Positions 28,134-37,933 are shown, counted from the first letter of the stretch. The stretch: 64,000 nt of DNA from Plesiomonas sp051652165 (GCF_051652165.1 NZ_JBOFTR010000008.1:89155-153154), one strand, 5' to 3'. Notes: a model not told the origin generated them from the letters alone. Numbers and translations are program-made.

Positions 28134-28631
28134 ATGCAACAACAAAACCATGAGTTCTGGATGCGTCATGCAATGACGCTGGCCACACGTGCTGAAGCAG
28201 AGGGGGAAGTGCCTGTAGGTGCGGTATTAGTGCTCAATGGGCAAGTTATTGGTGAGGGCTGGAATCGATCTATTGGTCAGCATGATCCAACTGCACATGC
28301 AGAGATGATGGCGATTCGCCAGGGAGGAAAGGTGATCAGCAATTACCGTCTGCTTGATGCAATATTGTATGTCACACTTGAGCCTTGCGCGATGTGTTGT
28401 GGAGCTATGGTACATGGTCGGATTGGTCAGTTGGTGTATGGCGCATCAGATGCAAAAACCGGCACAGCCGGCTCGGTGATAAATCTGCTGCGTGAACCCC
28501 ATTTTAACCATCAGCCAACCATTCTCTCAGGCGTATTAGCCACAGAATGTGCTGAACAACTCAGTGCTTTTTTTCGTCGCCGCCGAGCAGAACACAAAGC
28601 CAATAAAATGCAGTTGAAACAGGCCTTATAG
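28134..28631 (+). CDS. tadA: tRNA-specific adenosine deaminase
   Basis: Deaminates A34 to inosine in tRNA-Arg(ACG), needed to read CGN codons. The 165-residue protein has the cytidine-deaminase fold: HAE (about residues 56-58, zinc His and catalytic Glu) and PCAMCCGAM (two zinc Cys), with a basic C-terminal helix. A TATAAT at 28093-28098 is a plausible -10 box for it. It is convergent with mltF, a neighbour also in E. coli. Confidence 0.96.
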   Translation: MQQQNHEFWMRHAMTLATRAEAEGEVPVGAVLVLNGQVIGEGWNRSIGQHDPTAHAEMMAIRQGGKVISNYRLLDAILYVTLEPCAMCCGAMVHGRIGQLVYGASDAKTGTAGSVINLLREPHFNHQPTILSGVLATECAEQLSAFFRRRRAEHKANKMQLKQAL

Positions 28632-28650
28632 CGCAGTGATAACATCGTTT

Positions 28651-28845
28651 TTAACGGCCAGACGGTGCAGGGGAAGAGAGCCTATAATTAAGAGACTCTG
28701 CACACACATCATCTAAATTACAGAGCACAAAAATACGGTTGCGGCATAACACTTTGCGTTTTCGATTTACTAGCATGCGTAACCGACGTGGAGACCATGC
28801 TATACCGGTGCGCCTTGCACCCAAACTTTTACGGCCTCGAACCAT
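28651..28845 (-). CDS. Possible 64-residue basic protein of unknown function
   Basis: The frame starts at an ATG preceded by purine-rich AAGAAGAGAGAG and encodes a very basic protein, with SPRRLRMLVNRKRKVL in the N-terminal half and several Cys. Codon use looks ordinary for this genome. I do not recognise a family. It could be a nucleic-acid-binding small protein or a chance frame; the gap lacks any other gene and the ATG is 120 bases downstream of the mltF terminator. Confidence 0.35.
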   Translation of the reverse strand: MVRGRKSLGARRTGIAWSPRRLRMLVNRKRKVLCRNRIFVLCNLDDVCAESLNYRLSSPAPSGR

Positions 28846-28965
28846 ATCTACTCTCTCTTCTTAACAATATAAAGTGTTATTAAACCCGCATACTGTTACC
28901 AGAATATGAATGTTTGGTAAAGGCAGAGCGTAATATTCTTGAACTAAGTGAAAAAACAGCACATT

Positions 28966-29001
28966 AAAAAGGCCCAAAAAGAGCATAACTCTTTTTGGGC
29001 C
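28966..29001 (-). terminator. Intrinsic terminator of mltF
   Basis: A perfect 13-bp stem (28971-28983 with 28989-29001) with five-base loop; read on the minus strand it is followed by five T. Confidence 0.9.
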
Positions 29002-29087
29002 AGATCTGTTTGTTAGCTCAGTAGCATCAGTAATACGCAGGCTATGCCCTGTAAAAGATGTGTTTATTCAGTCATGAGTAATCAAGG

Positions 29088-30638
29088 TTACAATGACTCT
29101 TTCACTTTTGCCGTAGTGAGATTAGCATTTGGCGATTTTAATTCAGCCATCGCCTCTTGCTGGATGACATTTTGTGTATGCGCCTCTTTTGCTGAATTAA
29201 TCACGGTGACTTCACCTGTATCATTCAAAGGAGCAACCTCTTTTTGTTTCGCGTCCATCGCTACCTGTTGTGCCTGATTATAGCCCACCAAACTTTGCAT
29301 ATAACGACGAATATTCTCTACATAACGAAATGCTTCTCCACCACGGGCAAATCCATAGCGAGTCTGGGTGTAGTAACGCTTTTGACTCAGTAGAGGTAGG
29401 CGCTGTTTTACATCAGTCCAAGCATCGGGGTTGCCGCCTTGTAATTTTGTCAATCTGCGAGCATCCATCATATGGCCAAAACCAATGTTGTAAGCGGATA
29501 AAGCAAACCATGCACGTTCATCTTCTGGAATGGTTTCAGGGATTTTGTCGAGTAATCGGCTTAAATAATCTGAACCACCACGAATACTCTGCTCAGGATC
29601 AGTGCGATCACTGACCCCCACAGAACTGGCTGTCGGGCGTGTTAACATCATCAAGCCACGTACACCGGTTGGTGAGGTTGCATCAGGGTTCCAGTGTGAC
29701 TCTTGATATGCAACTGCTGCAAGTAAGCGCCAGTCCAGATCGCCGGCATACTGCTCAAACAGCTTTTGGTACTGCGGCAGCGTTTTCTCAATTTGTGCTA
29801 AAAAGGTTCGTGTATCAACATAGTCGAACTCATCAATATGACCAAAATATTTCTCTTCTAAACGCGCAAGCGTGCCGTCCTCAACCACTTGACTCATAAA
29901 GTCGAGCATCGCAGCGTATAAACTGTCGTCTTTATTTTTTTTCATGTACCAGACAACAGGATCTTCATCACTGATATCAAAAGCAACAGCAAGTTCAGGT
30001 TTTACCCGTTGTAACGCTGCAATCGCAACAGAATCGGCTATGGTATACGCTAATTCACCCTTTGCGACTTTATTAAGCATCTCTTCCGAAGAGAGATCCG
30101 TACTGATTTGCCACTGTAACTGTGGGTATTTGCTCTCTTTTAAGCGGTTTAACGTTGCTGCATGTGCCGATCCTGAGGAAACCATCAGCGAGCCCTGAAT
30201 ATCATTTAGCGTTTTAGGGCGAGTATTCCCTTTACGGTAAACTAATTGTTGGGATACCGAATAATAAGAAGGGCCAATGCGAAATTGAGATAAGCGTTCT
30301 TGGTTAAACAGCAAACCTGCCGCTGCCATATCAATGCGTTGTTCATTGATTGCAGGAAACAGATCACTGATTGTAAATGCTGACTCAATACGTAACTCAA
30401 CACCCAAATAATCAGCAAAACGTTTACTTAGCTCATACTCAAGACCTGAAGGGCCTGTTGGCCCAATGTAATAAGATAAGGCGTTATTGAGTGTGCCTAC
30501 ACGCAGTTCTCCGCGCTTTTTTACCTGCTCTAATTGGCTGTCATTGTTAAAAAAGCCATTACGTCCCGGTAATAAGATAGCCAATCCCACGGCTAGAAAT
30601 AACAGACAGCTGATAAGTTTAAAATTCAGCGTTTTCAA
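29088..30638 (-). CDS. mltF: Membrane-bound lytic murein transglycosylase F
   Basis: Cleaves the MurNAc-GlcNAc bond of peptidoglycan with 1,6-anhydro product formation. The 516-residue precursor has an N-terminal membrane or signal segment (about 7-24), a solute-binding-like regulatory domain (about 40-270), then a family 1 lysozyme-like SLT domain with AYQESHWNP (catalytic Glu), GVRGLMML and AYNIG. A low-complexity tail follows. The start is TTG at 30638, giving an N-terminus like that of E. coli MltF. It is divergent from purL as in E. coli. Confidence 0.95.
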   Translation of the reverse strand: MKTLNFKLISCLLFLAVGLAILLPGRNGFFNNDSQLEQVKKRGELRVGTLNNALSYYIGPTGPSGLEYELSKRFADYLGVELRIESAFTISDLFPAINEQRIDMAAAGLLFNQERLSQFRIGPSYYSVSQQLVYRKGNTRPKTLNDIQGSLMVSSGSAHAATLNRLKESKYPQLQWQISTDLSSEEMLNKVAKGELAYTIADSVAIAALQRVKPELAVAFDISDEDPVVWYMKKNKDDSLYAAMLDFMSQVVEDGTLARLEEKYFGHIDEFDYVDTRTFLAQIEKTLPQYQKLFEQYAGDLDWRLLAAVAYQESHWNPDATSPTGVRGLMMLTRPTASSVGVSDRTDPEQSIRGGSDYLSRLLDKIPETIPEDERAWFALSAYNIGFGHMMDARRLTKLQGGNPDAWTDVKQRLPLLSQKRYYTQTRYGFARGGEAFRYVENIRRYMQSLVGYNQAQQVAMDAKQKEVAPLNDTGEVTVINSAKEAHTQNVIQQEAMAELKSPNANLTTAKVKESL

Positions 30639-30804
30639 TAGATTATCTCTTTATGGAATGTTATGGGGATAATGAATTGGTGGCTTTTTGTGCAAATGGA
30701 ATTGGGCATTTTCTCTAACTCATCGGTTTGACGCAATCTTTTTATTACAACATTCAGTGCTAGGTTATCGATAAATCGATGTTTAGAACCCTGTAATTAT
30801 CACG

Positions 30805-30820
30805 ACGCAAACGGTTTCGT
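30805..30820 (+). promoter_or_regulatory. PurR operator upstream of purL
   Basis: ACGCAAACGGTTTCGT matches every fixed position of the PurR box ANGCAANCGNTTNCNT recalled for E. coli. A TATAAT at 30838-30843 is a good -10 box, so the operator covers the -35 region and bound PurR would block the polymerase. Confidence 0.92.
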
Positions 30821-30837
30821 TGTTATCGAAATTTATC

Positions 30838-30843
30838 TATAAT
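30838..30843 (+). promoter_or_regulatory. purL -10 box
   Basis: Perfect TATAAT, 45 bases before the purL start, with the PurR operator over the expected -35 position. Confidence 0.75.
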
Positions 30844-30887
30844 GTGGCGGCCTTTTAGCCAATACTGATCCTAAAGAGAGTGAATCG

Positions 30888-33800
30888 ATGATGGAAATAC
30901 TGCGCGGCTCACCAGCACTTTCAGCTTTTCGCGTAAAACAGCTACTGTCTTGTTGTCAGAATGCAACATTGCCAATAATGGATATATACGCTGAATTTAT
31001 GCATTTTGCTGATGTGAGTAGCCCGTTAACGGCTGATGAACAAAGTAAATTAGCGCGTTTACTGCGTTATGGCCCCTCTTTACCGGAACATGAGCCTAAA
31101 GGGTATTTGCTACTGATCACTCCGCGTCCGGGAACATTGTCACCGTGGTCATCGAAAGCGACAGACATCGCACATAATTGCGGTCTGACAAAGATAAAGC
31201 GCCTAGAGCGTGGTATCGCCTATTATCTCACAGCCGATTCACTGACAGCCGAACAGCAGCATACCGTCAGTACCCTGCTACACGACCGCATGATGGAAAG
31301 TGTATTTACCGACATGCAACAGGCACAGGCTCTTTTTACTGAGCAGTGCCCAGTACCGCTGCAATCTGTTGATATATTGAATGAGGGCCGCGCAGCACTT
31401 GAGCTGGCTAATCAGCGCCTTGGTCTGGCGTTGGCTGACGATGAAATTGATTACCTGCATGCCAATTTCAGCCGTTTACAGCGTAATCCAAATGACATCG
31501 AACTCTACATGTTTGCGCAGGCAAACTCTGAGCACTGCCGCCATAAAATTTTTAATGCCGATTGGATTATTGACGGAAAGCCGCAATCCAAATCGTTGTT
31601 TAAGATGATCAAAAACACCTTTGAGAAAACACCAGAGCATGTGTTTTCTGCCTATAAAGATAATGCTGCGGTGATGGAAGGCTCAACGGTTGGCCGTTTC
31701 TTTGCTCAACCAGAGAGTGGCCGTTACGCCTATCATCAAGAGCCAAGCCATATCTTGATGAAAGTTGAAACGCATAACCACCCAACCGCCATTTCACCGT
31801 GGCCGGGGGCGGCAACCGGTTCAGGCGGTGAGATTCGTGATGAAGGTGCAACCGGACGCGGCTCTAAACCAAAAGCCGGATTGGTCGGATTTTCAGTTTC
31901 AAACCTGCGTATTCCCGGCTTTGAACAGCCGTGGGAGACCGATTTTGGTAAGCCTGCCCGTATAGTGTCGGCGCTTGACATCATGACCGAAGGGCCGCTT
32001 GGCGGCGCCGCCTTTAACAATGAATTTGGCCGACCTGCTTTGCTAGGTTACTTCCGTACCTATGAAGAAGAGGTCAGCAGCCACAATGGTCGTGAGATCC
32101 GGGGTTATCATAAGCCGATTATGCTGGCCGGTGGGCTCGGTAATATCCGTGAAGACCATATCCAAAAAGGTGAGATCCCGGTCGGCGCAAAACTGATTGT
32201 GCTTGGCGGCCCGGCGATGAATATCGGTTTGGGCGGTGGTGCGGCATCTTCAATGGCATCGGGTCAGTCGAGCGAAGATCTGGATTTTGCCTCAGTACAG
32301 CGTGATAACCCTGAGATGGAGCGCCGCTGTCAGGAAGTGATTGACCGCTGCTGGCAGCTCGGTGAGCAGAACCCGATTCTGTTTATTCACGATGTCGGTG
32401 CTGGCGGCTTGTCAAATGCGATGCCAGAGCTGGTACACGATGGTGGCCGTGGTGGGAAGTTTGATCTGCGTGCGATTGCCAGTGATGAGCCGGGTATGAG
32501 CCCGTTGGAGATTTGGTGTAACGAATCACAAGAGCGTTATGTGCTAGCTGTCTCTCCTGAACAGTTGCCGCTGTTTGATGCACTATGCCAGCGTGAGCGC
32601 GCGCCGTATGCGGTGATTGGTGAAGCCATTGCCGAACCGCACTTGAGCATGTACGACAGCCATTTTGATAATCATCCAATTGATTTACCGATGGATGTCC
32701 TACTCGGCAAAGTGCCAAAAATGCTACGTGATGTGCAGAGCCAGCAGGCCGAAGGGTCAAAATTGCTGCTGGGTACGGCAACCTTGCACGACGCGCTTGA
32801 GCGCGTACTGCGCTTACCGGCAGTGGCCGAAAAAACCTTCCTTGTGACCATTGGCGATCGCAGTGTGACGGGAATGGTCGCGCGTGATCAAATGGTTGGC
32901 CCGTGGCAAATTCCGGTCGCGAACTGTGCGGTGACCAGTGCTAGCTTTGATAGCTACTATGGTGAAGCCATGTCGCTGGGTGAGCGGACACCGGTTGCTC
33001 TGCTTGATTTTTCCGCCTCCGCGCGACTGGCGGTGGGTGAGGCGATCACCAATATTGCAGCGACCCAAATTGGTGACATTAAACGTATCAAGCTTTCGGC
33101 AAACTGGATGTCGGCGGCCGGTCATCCGGGTGAAGATGCTGGGCTATATGCCGCAGTCAAGGCGATAGGCGAAGAGTTGTGCCCAGCATTGGGGCTAACC
33201 ATTCCGGTGGGAAAAGACTCGATGTCGATGAAAACCCGCTGGCAGCACGAAGGTGAAGATCGTGCAGTCACCTCGCCATTATCGCTGGTGATCACCGCGT
33301 TTGCCCGTGTCGAAGATGTGCGCGCCACGGTAACACCGCAACTGCGCATCGATCAGGGCGTTTCACGCTTGTTGTTAATTGACTTGGGCGAAGGGCGAAA
33401 TCGTACCGGCGGATCGGCACTGGCGCAGGTTTACAAACAATTGGGCGATAAACCGGCTGATGTAAACAGTGCAGAACGGTTGCTGGGCTTTTTCAATGCG
33501 ATGCAAGAGCTGATTGCGGCTCGTCATGTGCTGGCATACCACGATCGCGCCGATGGCGGTTTGATTGTTACGCTGGCTGAAATGGCGTTTGCCGGCCATT
33601 GTGGTGTTGAAGTGGATATCGGCGCACTTGGTGATGACAATCTCAGTGTGTTGTTTAGCGAAGAGCTGGGCGCAATACTGCAAATAAAAGATAGTCATAT
33701 TACGGATGTACGGAAAATCTTGGTCAAGCATGGTTTGCTCGATATCACTCATGAAATTGGTGCGCCGGTAACGGATGATCTGTTTAGCATTCGCCGTGGT

Positions 33801-34781
33801 AGCCACATTATTATTGAAGATACCCGTTCACGCTTACGGCAGATCTGGGGCGAGATGACTTGGCATATGCAACGTCGTCGGGATAACCCTGAGTGCGCAG
33901 ATCAAGAGCATCAGGCCAAGCAGGATCCGGATGATACCGGTTTGCACGCACGGCTGACCTTTGATCCGGCAGAGGATATTGCAGCACCTTATATTGCTAC
34001 CGGTATTCGCCCGAAAATGGCAGTGCTGCGTGAGCAGGGTGTGAACTCGCATGTTGAGATGGCTGCGGCTTTTGATCGTGCCGGTTTTGATGCACTCGAT
34101 GTACACATGAGCGATATTCTCAGCGGCCGGATTAACCTGCAAGCGTTTCAAGGAATGGTTGCGTGCGGCGGCTTCTCATACGGTGATGTACTGGGTGCAG
34201 GGGAAGGCTGGGCAAAATCGATTCTGTTTAATGCGCAGGCTCGTGATCAGTTTGAGGCGTTCTTTCACCGTCAGGATACATTGGCACTGGGGGTCTGTAA
34301 CGGTTGTCAGATGATGTCAAACTTAAACAGTTTGATTCCGGGGGCAGATAAGTGGCCACGTTTTGTGCGCAATAAATCCGAGCGTTTTGAAGCACGTTTC
34401 AGTCAGGTTGAAATTACCGCCAGCCCGTCACTGTTCTTTAACGATATGGTCGGTTCACGTATGCCGATTGCCGTTTCGCATGGCGAAGGGCAGGTTGAGT
34501 TGCGTGATGCGCTGCAACTGAATGCGCTTGAGCAAAATCAGCTGGTGGCGATGCGCTTTGTTGATCATCAAGGCAAGATGACCACCACCTATCCGGCAAA
34601 CCCGAACGGATCGGTCAACGGGATCACCGCATTGACCAACCTTGATGGTCGAGTGACCATTATGATGCCGCACCCTGAGCGGGTGTTCCGTACGGTCAGC
34701 AACTCATGGCATCCGGATAACTGGGGCGAAGACAGCCCGTGGATGCGGATGTTCCGCAACGCTCGTTGTCAGCTCGGTTGA
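30888..34781 (+). CDS. purL: Phosphoribosylformylglycinamidine synthase
   Basis: Large single-chain FGAM synthetase: converts FGAR to FGAM with ATP and glutamine, the fourth step of purine synthesis. The 1297-residue protein has an N-terminal PurS-like domain, two AIRS-like synthetase halves (ETHNHPTAISPWPGAATGSGG; later HDRADGGL) and a C-terminal class I glutaminase with GVCNGCQMMSNL (nucleophile Cys) and MMPHPERVFR (catalytic His). It starts with tandem ATG codons, as E. coli PurL does. It is controlled by the PurR operator and ends at a bidirectional terminator shared with satP. Confidence 0.98.
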   Translation: MMEILRGSPALSAFRVKQLLSCCQNATLPIMDIYAEFMHFADVSSPLTADEQSKLARLLRYGPSLPEHEPKGYLLLITPRPGTLSPWSSKATDIAHNCGLTKIKRLERGIAYYLTADSLTAEQQHTVSTLLHDRMMESVFTDMQQAQALFTEQCPVPLQSVDILNEGRAALELANQRLGLALADDEIDYLHANFSRLQRNPNDIELYMFAQANSEHCRHKIFNADWIIDGKPQSKSLFKMIKNTFEKTPEHVFSAYKDNAAVMEGSTVGRFFAQPESGRYAYHQEPSHILMKVETHNHPTAISPWPGAATGSGGEIRDEGATGRGSKPKAGLVGFSVSNLRIPGFEQPWETDFGKPARIVSALDIMTEGPLGGAAFNNEFGRPALLGYFRTYEEEVSSHNGREIRGYHKPIMLAGGLGNIREDHIQKGEIPVGAKLIVLGGPAMNIGLGGGAASSMASGQSSEDLDFASVQRDNPEMERRCQEVIDRCWQLGEQNPILFIHDVGAGGLSNAMPELVHDGGRGGKFDLRAIASDEPGMSPLEIWCNESQERYVLAVSPEQLPLFDALCQRERAPYAVIGEAIAEPHLSMYDSHFDNHPIDLPMDVLLGKVPKMLRDVQSQQAEGSKLLLGTATLHDALERVLRLPAVAEKTFLVTIGDRSVTGMVARDQMVGPWQIPVANCAVTSASFDSYYGEAMSLGERTPVALLDFSASARLAVGEAITNIAATQIGDIKRIKLSANWMSAAGHPGEDAGLYAAVKAIGEELCPALGLTIPVGKDSMSMKTRWQHEGEDRAVTSPLSLVITAFARVEDVRATVTPQLRIDQGVSRLLLIDLGEGRNRTGGSALAQVYKQLGDKPADVNSAERLLGFFNAMQELIAARHVLAYHDRADGGLIVTLAEMAFAGHCGVEVDIGALGDDNLSVLFSEELGAILQIKDSHITDVRKILVKHGLLDITHEIGAPVTDDLFSIRRGSHIIIEDTRSRLRQIWGEMTWHMQRRRDNPECADQEHQAKQDPDDTGLHARLTFDPAEDIAAPYIATGIRPKMAVLREQGVNSHVEMAAAFDRAGFDALDVHMSDILSGRINLQAFQGMVACGGFSYGDVLGAGEGWAKSILFNAQARDQFEAFFHRQDTLALGVCNGCQMMSNLNSLIPGADKWPRFVRNKSERFEARFSQVEITASPSLFFNDMVGSRMPIAVSHGEGQVELRDALQLNALEQNQLVAMRFVDHQGKMTTTYPANPNGSVNGITALTNLDGRVTIMMPHPERVFRTVSNSWHPDNWGEDSPWMRMFRNARCQLG

Positions 34782-34831
34782 TTAGTGATCATGTTGCTAT
34801 TCTATAAAGTGATATAGGAAAAAAAGACAAA

Positions 34832-34862
34832 AAAAGAGCCCATATTTTATATGGGCTCTTTT
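34832..34862. terminator. Bidirectional terminator between purL and satP
   Basis: A 14-bp perfect stem (34832-34845 with 34849-34862) with three-base loop, A-rich before and T-rich after, so it can serve both convergent genes. Confidence 0.88.
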
Positions 34863-34956
34863 CTATTCTGTGTGATGTTCAATGTCTTAAGGGACTACAT
34901 TAATAGAATATGACGAATCCGTGCAAGTATACTGCGTTATATCCCCAAAAAGCGTA

Positions 34957-35556
34957 TTAAGCGGCTTGCAGTACCATTTTTGCAGATACTTTTTTCAACT
35001 CACCAACAGGCAATACCGTACGGCCATAGGTTTCATTTAAAACTTGGGCCATCGCAAAATAAATGGCGCTAAACCCACAAATAATGCCTTCAAATCCAGC
35101 GATAGTACCAATCAGCTCACTGCCGGTTAGATCACGGGCAGCCAACAAGAAGAACAAAATAGTCAGACTACCAAAAACAAACTGTTTGGCACGGCAATAT
35201 TGTAGGCTACCAAAGAACATAAACAGGGTGAAAATGCCCCACATCCCTAAATAGAGGCCCATAAAGGCATGTTCAGTTGGTGCAGTAACGCCCATGGCAG
35301 GCAGCAACCACAGGAAAACCAGTGTCAGCCAGAATAAACCGTAAGAGGTAAATGCCGTTGTACCGAAAGTATCGCCTTTTTTGTAGCACATAATGCCAAC
35401 AATAACTTGTGCCAAGCCACCGTAAAAAATACCCATGCTCATGATCATCGCACTAACAGGGAAAAAACCAGCATTGTGAATGTTCAGCAGCACGGTGGTC
35501 ATTCCAAAACCCATCAGACCGAGTGGTGCCGGATTGGCCAGATTGCAGTTGGACAT
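34957..35556 (-). CDS. satP: Acetate/succinate transporter SatP
   Basis: Inner-membrane proton symporter of the GPR1/FUN34/YaaH family for acetate and succinate. The 199-residue protein has six membrane segments and the family NPAPLGLMGFGMTT signature at its N-terminus, and ends close to GRTVLPVGE. The ATG at 35556 is preceded by AAGGAG; the open frame upstream is not needed. E. coli satP also lies upstream of dnaK on the opposite strand. Confidence 0.95.
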   Translation of the reverse strand: MSNCNLANPAPLGLMGFGMTTVLLNIHNAGFFPVSAMIMSMGIFYGGLAQVIVGIMCYKKGDTFGTTAFTSYGLFWLTLVFLWLLPAMGVTAPTEHAFMGLYLGMWGIFTLFMFFGSLQYCRAKQFVFGSLTILFFLLAARDLTGSELIGTIAGFEGIICGFSAIYFAMAQVLNETYGRTVLPVGELKKVSAKMVLQAA

Positions 35557-35962
35557 TTGTTCTCCTTTGACTGGCAGTTGCCAATCGACAAAAAAGACGG
35601 CGCACCGCCATAAATTAACTGAAATAAATTGCATTAAAGTGTAAGTAAATTTAATGAAATTCAACTACGCGCGCGAATAATACGCTTTTTTTTTATCTAA
35701 TCAATAAAAATTGAGTAACGATAGGAGTGGAATGGTGAGAATTGATGATGTACTGCTTGATTAGCAGGCAAAAGAGAAAAATTTCATTTTTTTTAATTTT
35801 TCCCCTTGAGGTTCATTGAACTGCCCCCATCTATTAATCAATCGCAAGAGCGAAGCAATTTGTCGAAGAGAGAGATACACAATACTGAGTATTTAAGATT
35901 GGGTATTTTTTATCTTCCGCTCTCATTAAATAGAATTTCAGTTAAGTTTTTGGAGATGCACG
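35557..35962. other. Divergent promoter region satP/dnaK
   Basis: About 406 bases holding the satP leader, the heat-shock promoter of dnaK and a leader of about 130 bases. No small gene was seen. Confidence 0.6.
35805..35833 (+). promoter_or_regulatory. Sigma-32 heat-shock promoter of dnaK
   Basis: CTTGAG at 35805-35810, preceded by CCC, then 14 bases, then CCCCATCTA at 35825-35833. This fits the RpoH consensus (CTTGAA, 13-15 bases, CCCCAT) and resembles E. coli dnaK P1. Confidence 0.88.
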
Positions 35963-37870
35963 ATGGGCAAGATTATCGGTATTGACTTAGGTACAACTAA
36001 CTCCTGTGTCGCTATTATGGATGGCGATAAGCCACGTGTGCTGGAAAACAGTGAGGGTGATCGTACAACCCCGTCAATTATTGCGTATACCCAAGATGGC
36101 GAGATCTTAGTTGGCCAGCCGGCTAAACGTCAGGCTGTAACGAACGCACAAAACACCGTATTTGCAATTAAACGTCTGATTGGCCGTCGCGATTCTGATG
36201 AAGAAGTGCAGCGCGATAAAAGCATTATGCCGTTTAAAATTGTTGCTGCAGATAATGGTGATGCATGGGTTGAGGCGAAAGGCCAGAAAATGGCTCCGCC
36301 ACAAATCTCTGCAGAAGTATTGAAAAAAATGAAGAAAACCGCCGAAGATTTCTTGGGTGAGCCAGTAACTGAAGCGGTTATTACTGTTCCTGCATATTTC
36401 AACGATGCACAGCGCCAAGCGACGAAAGATGCTGGCCGTATCGCAGGTCTGGAAGTTAAGCGTATTATCAACGAACCAACGGCTGCTGCATTAGCGTACG
36501 GTTTAGATAAAGAGGGCGGCGACCACACTATCGCTGTGTATGACTTAGGTGGTGGTACTTTCGATATCTCTATCATTGAAATCAATGAGATGGATGGCGA
36601 CAAGACCTTTGAAGTGTTGGCAACCAACGGTGATACACACCTCGGTGGTGAAGACTTTGATAACCGTCTGATCAACTACCTTGTTGATGAATTTAAGAAA
36701 GAGCAGGGTATTGACCTGCGTAATGATCCACTGGCTATGCAGCGTCTGAAAGAGTCTGCAGAAAAAGCGAAGATCGAACTCTCTTCTGCCCAGCAGACCG
36801 ATGTGAACCTGCCGTACATTACTGCAGATGCAACCGGTCCTAAGCACATGAATATCAAAGTGACGCGTGCGAAACTCGAAGCACTGGTCGAAGATTTGGT
36901 TCAACGCTCTTTAGAGCCGTTAAAAGTAGCTCTGCAAGATGCAGGTCTGTCAGTATCTGAAATTGATGATGTGATTTTGGTCGGTGGCCAAACTCGTATG
37001 CCAATGGTTCAGAAGAAAGTTGCTGAGTTTTTTGGTAAAGAACCACGTAAAGATGTGAACCCTGATGAAGCGGTTGCCATTGGTGCTGCGGTTCAAGGTG
37101 GCGTATTAGCCGGTGATGTAACTGACGTTCTGCTGTTAGACGTAACGCCTCTGTCTCTGGGTATCGAGACCATGGGCAGCGTAATGACTAAGCTTATTGA
37201 GAAGAACACCACTATCCCAACTAAGCACAGCCAAGTGTTCTCTACCGCAGAAGATAACCAGTCTGCTGTAACTATTCATGTACTACAGGGTGAGCGTAAG
37301 CGTGCCGGTGATAACAAATCACTGGGCCAGTTCAACCTAGAAGGCATTCAGCCGGGCATGCGTGGAACAGCACAAATTGAAGTGACTTTCGATATCGATG
37401 CTGATGGTATCTTGCACGTATCGGCAAAAGACAAGACAACAGGCCGTGAACAAAAAATCACGATTAAAGCCTCTTCTGGTCTGAGCGATGACGAAATTCA
37501 ACAAATGGTACGTGATGCAGAAGCCAATGCTGATGCTGACCGTAAGTTTGAAGAGCTGGTACAAACCCGTAACCAAGCTGACCACCTGATCCACGGAACG
37601 CGTAAGCAAATCACTGATCTGGGTGATAAACTGCCAGCAGATGAAAAAGCGAAGATTGAAGAAGCTCTGACTGCGCTAGAAACTGCAGCAAAAGGTGAAG
37701 ATAAAGCTGAAATTGAAGCGAAAATTCAAGCTTTGGTTGAAGTATCAAGCAAACTGATGGAACTGGGCCAGCAGCAAGCACAAGCGCAAGCGGGTGCTGA
37801 AGCGAATGGTGCAAAGCAAGATGACGATGTTGTTGATGCTGAGTTCGAAGAAGTTAAAGATAAAAAATAA
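35963..37870 (+). CDS. dnaK: Chaperone protein DnaK (Hsp70)
   Basis: ATP-driven chaperone that folds and disaggregates proteins with DnaJ and GrpE and limits sigma-32. The 635-residue protein has the nucleotide-binding domain with IGIDLGTTNSCVA at residues 4-16, AVYDLGGGTFDIS, and VGGQTRMPMVQ; a linker with DVLLLDVTPLSLGIE; a substrate-binding domain and lid; and an acidic EEVKDKK end for co-chaperone contact. It is transcribed with dnaJ 91 bases on. Confidence 0.99.
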   Translation: MGKIIGIDLGTTNSCVAIMDGDKPRVLENSEGDRTTPSIIAYTQDGEILVGQPAKRQAVTNAQNTVFAIKRLIGRRDSDEEVQRDKSIMPFKIVAADNGDAWVEAKGQKMAPPQISAEVLKKMKKTAEDFLGEPVTEAVITVPAYFNDAQRQATKDAGRIAGLEVKRIINEPTAAALAYGLDKEGGDHTIAVYDLGGGTFDISIIEINEMDGDKTFEVLATNGDTHLGGEDFDNRLINYLVDEFKKEQGIDLRNDPLAMQRLKESAEKAKIELSSAQQTDVNLPYITADATGPKHMNIKVTRAKLEALVEDLVQRSLEPLKVALQDAGLSVSEIDDVILVGGQTRMPMVQKKVAEFFGKEPRKDVNPDEAVAIGAAVQGGVLAGDVTDVLLLDVTPLSLGIETMGSVMTKLIEKNTTIPTKHSQVFSTAEDNQSAVTIHVLQGERKRAGDNKSLGQFNLEGIQPGMRGTAQIEVTFDIDADGILHVSAKDKTTGREQKITIKASSGLSDDEIQQMVRDAEANADADRKFEELVQTRNQADHLIHGTRKQITDLGDKLPADEKAKIEEALTALETAAKGEDKAEIEAKIQALVEVSSKLMELGQQQAQAQAGAEANGAKQDDDVVDAEFEEVKDKK

Positions 37871-37899
37871 TTCCTTGATAAAGGGATTGTGAGAACATG

Positions 37900-37933
37900 G
37901 TACGGGCGTTGGATGAAAATCCTGCGCCCGTAC
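37900..37933 (+). promoter_or_regulatory. Stable hairpin with GAAA loop between dnaK and dnaJ
   Basis: Outer stem of 9 bp (37900-37908 with 37925-37933), a small internal mismatch, inner stem GGAT/ATCC and a GAAA tetraloop. No T run follows. It starts 29 bases after the dnaK stop and ends 28 before dnaJ. Confidence 0.75.

Larger units (their letters stand above)
28632..29087. other. Space between tadA and mltF
   Basis: About 456 bases between convergent genes. They hold a possible small minus-strand gene (28651-28845) and the minus-strand terminator of mltF; nothing else was seen. Confidence 0.6.

Noticed and set aside
31609..34151. Several long minus-strand frames inside purL
   Set aside because: They are antisense shadows in a high-G+C coding region; none has a start signal or known motif.
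36130..36675. 181-residue minus-strand frame inside dnaK
   Set aside because: Long antisense frames opposite dnaK genes are a known codon-bias artefact.
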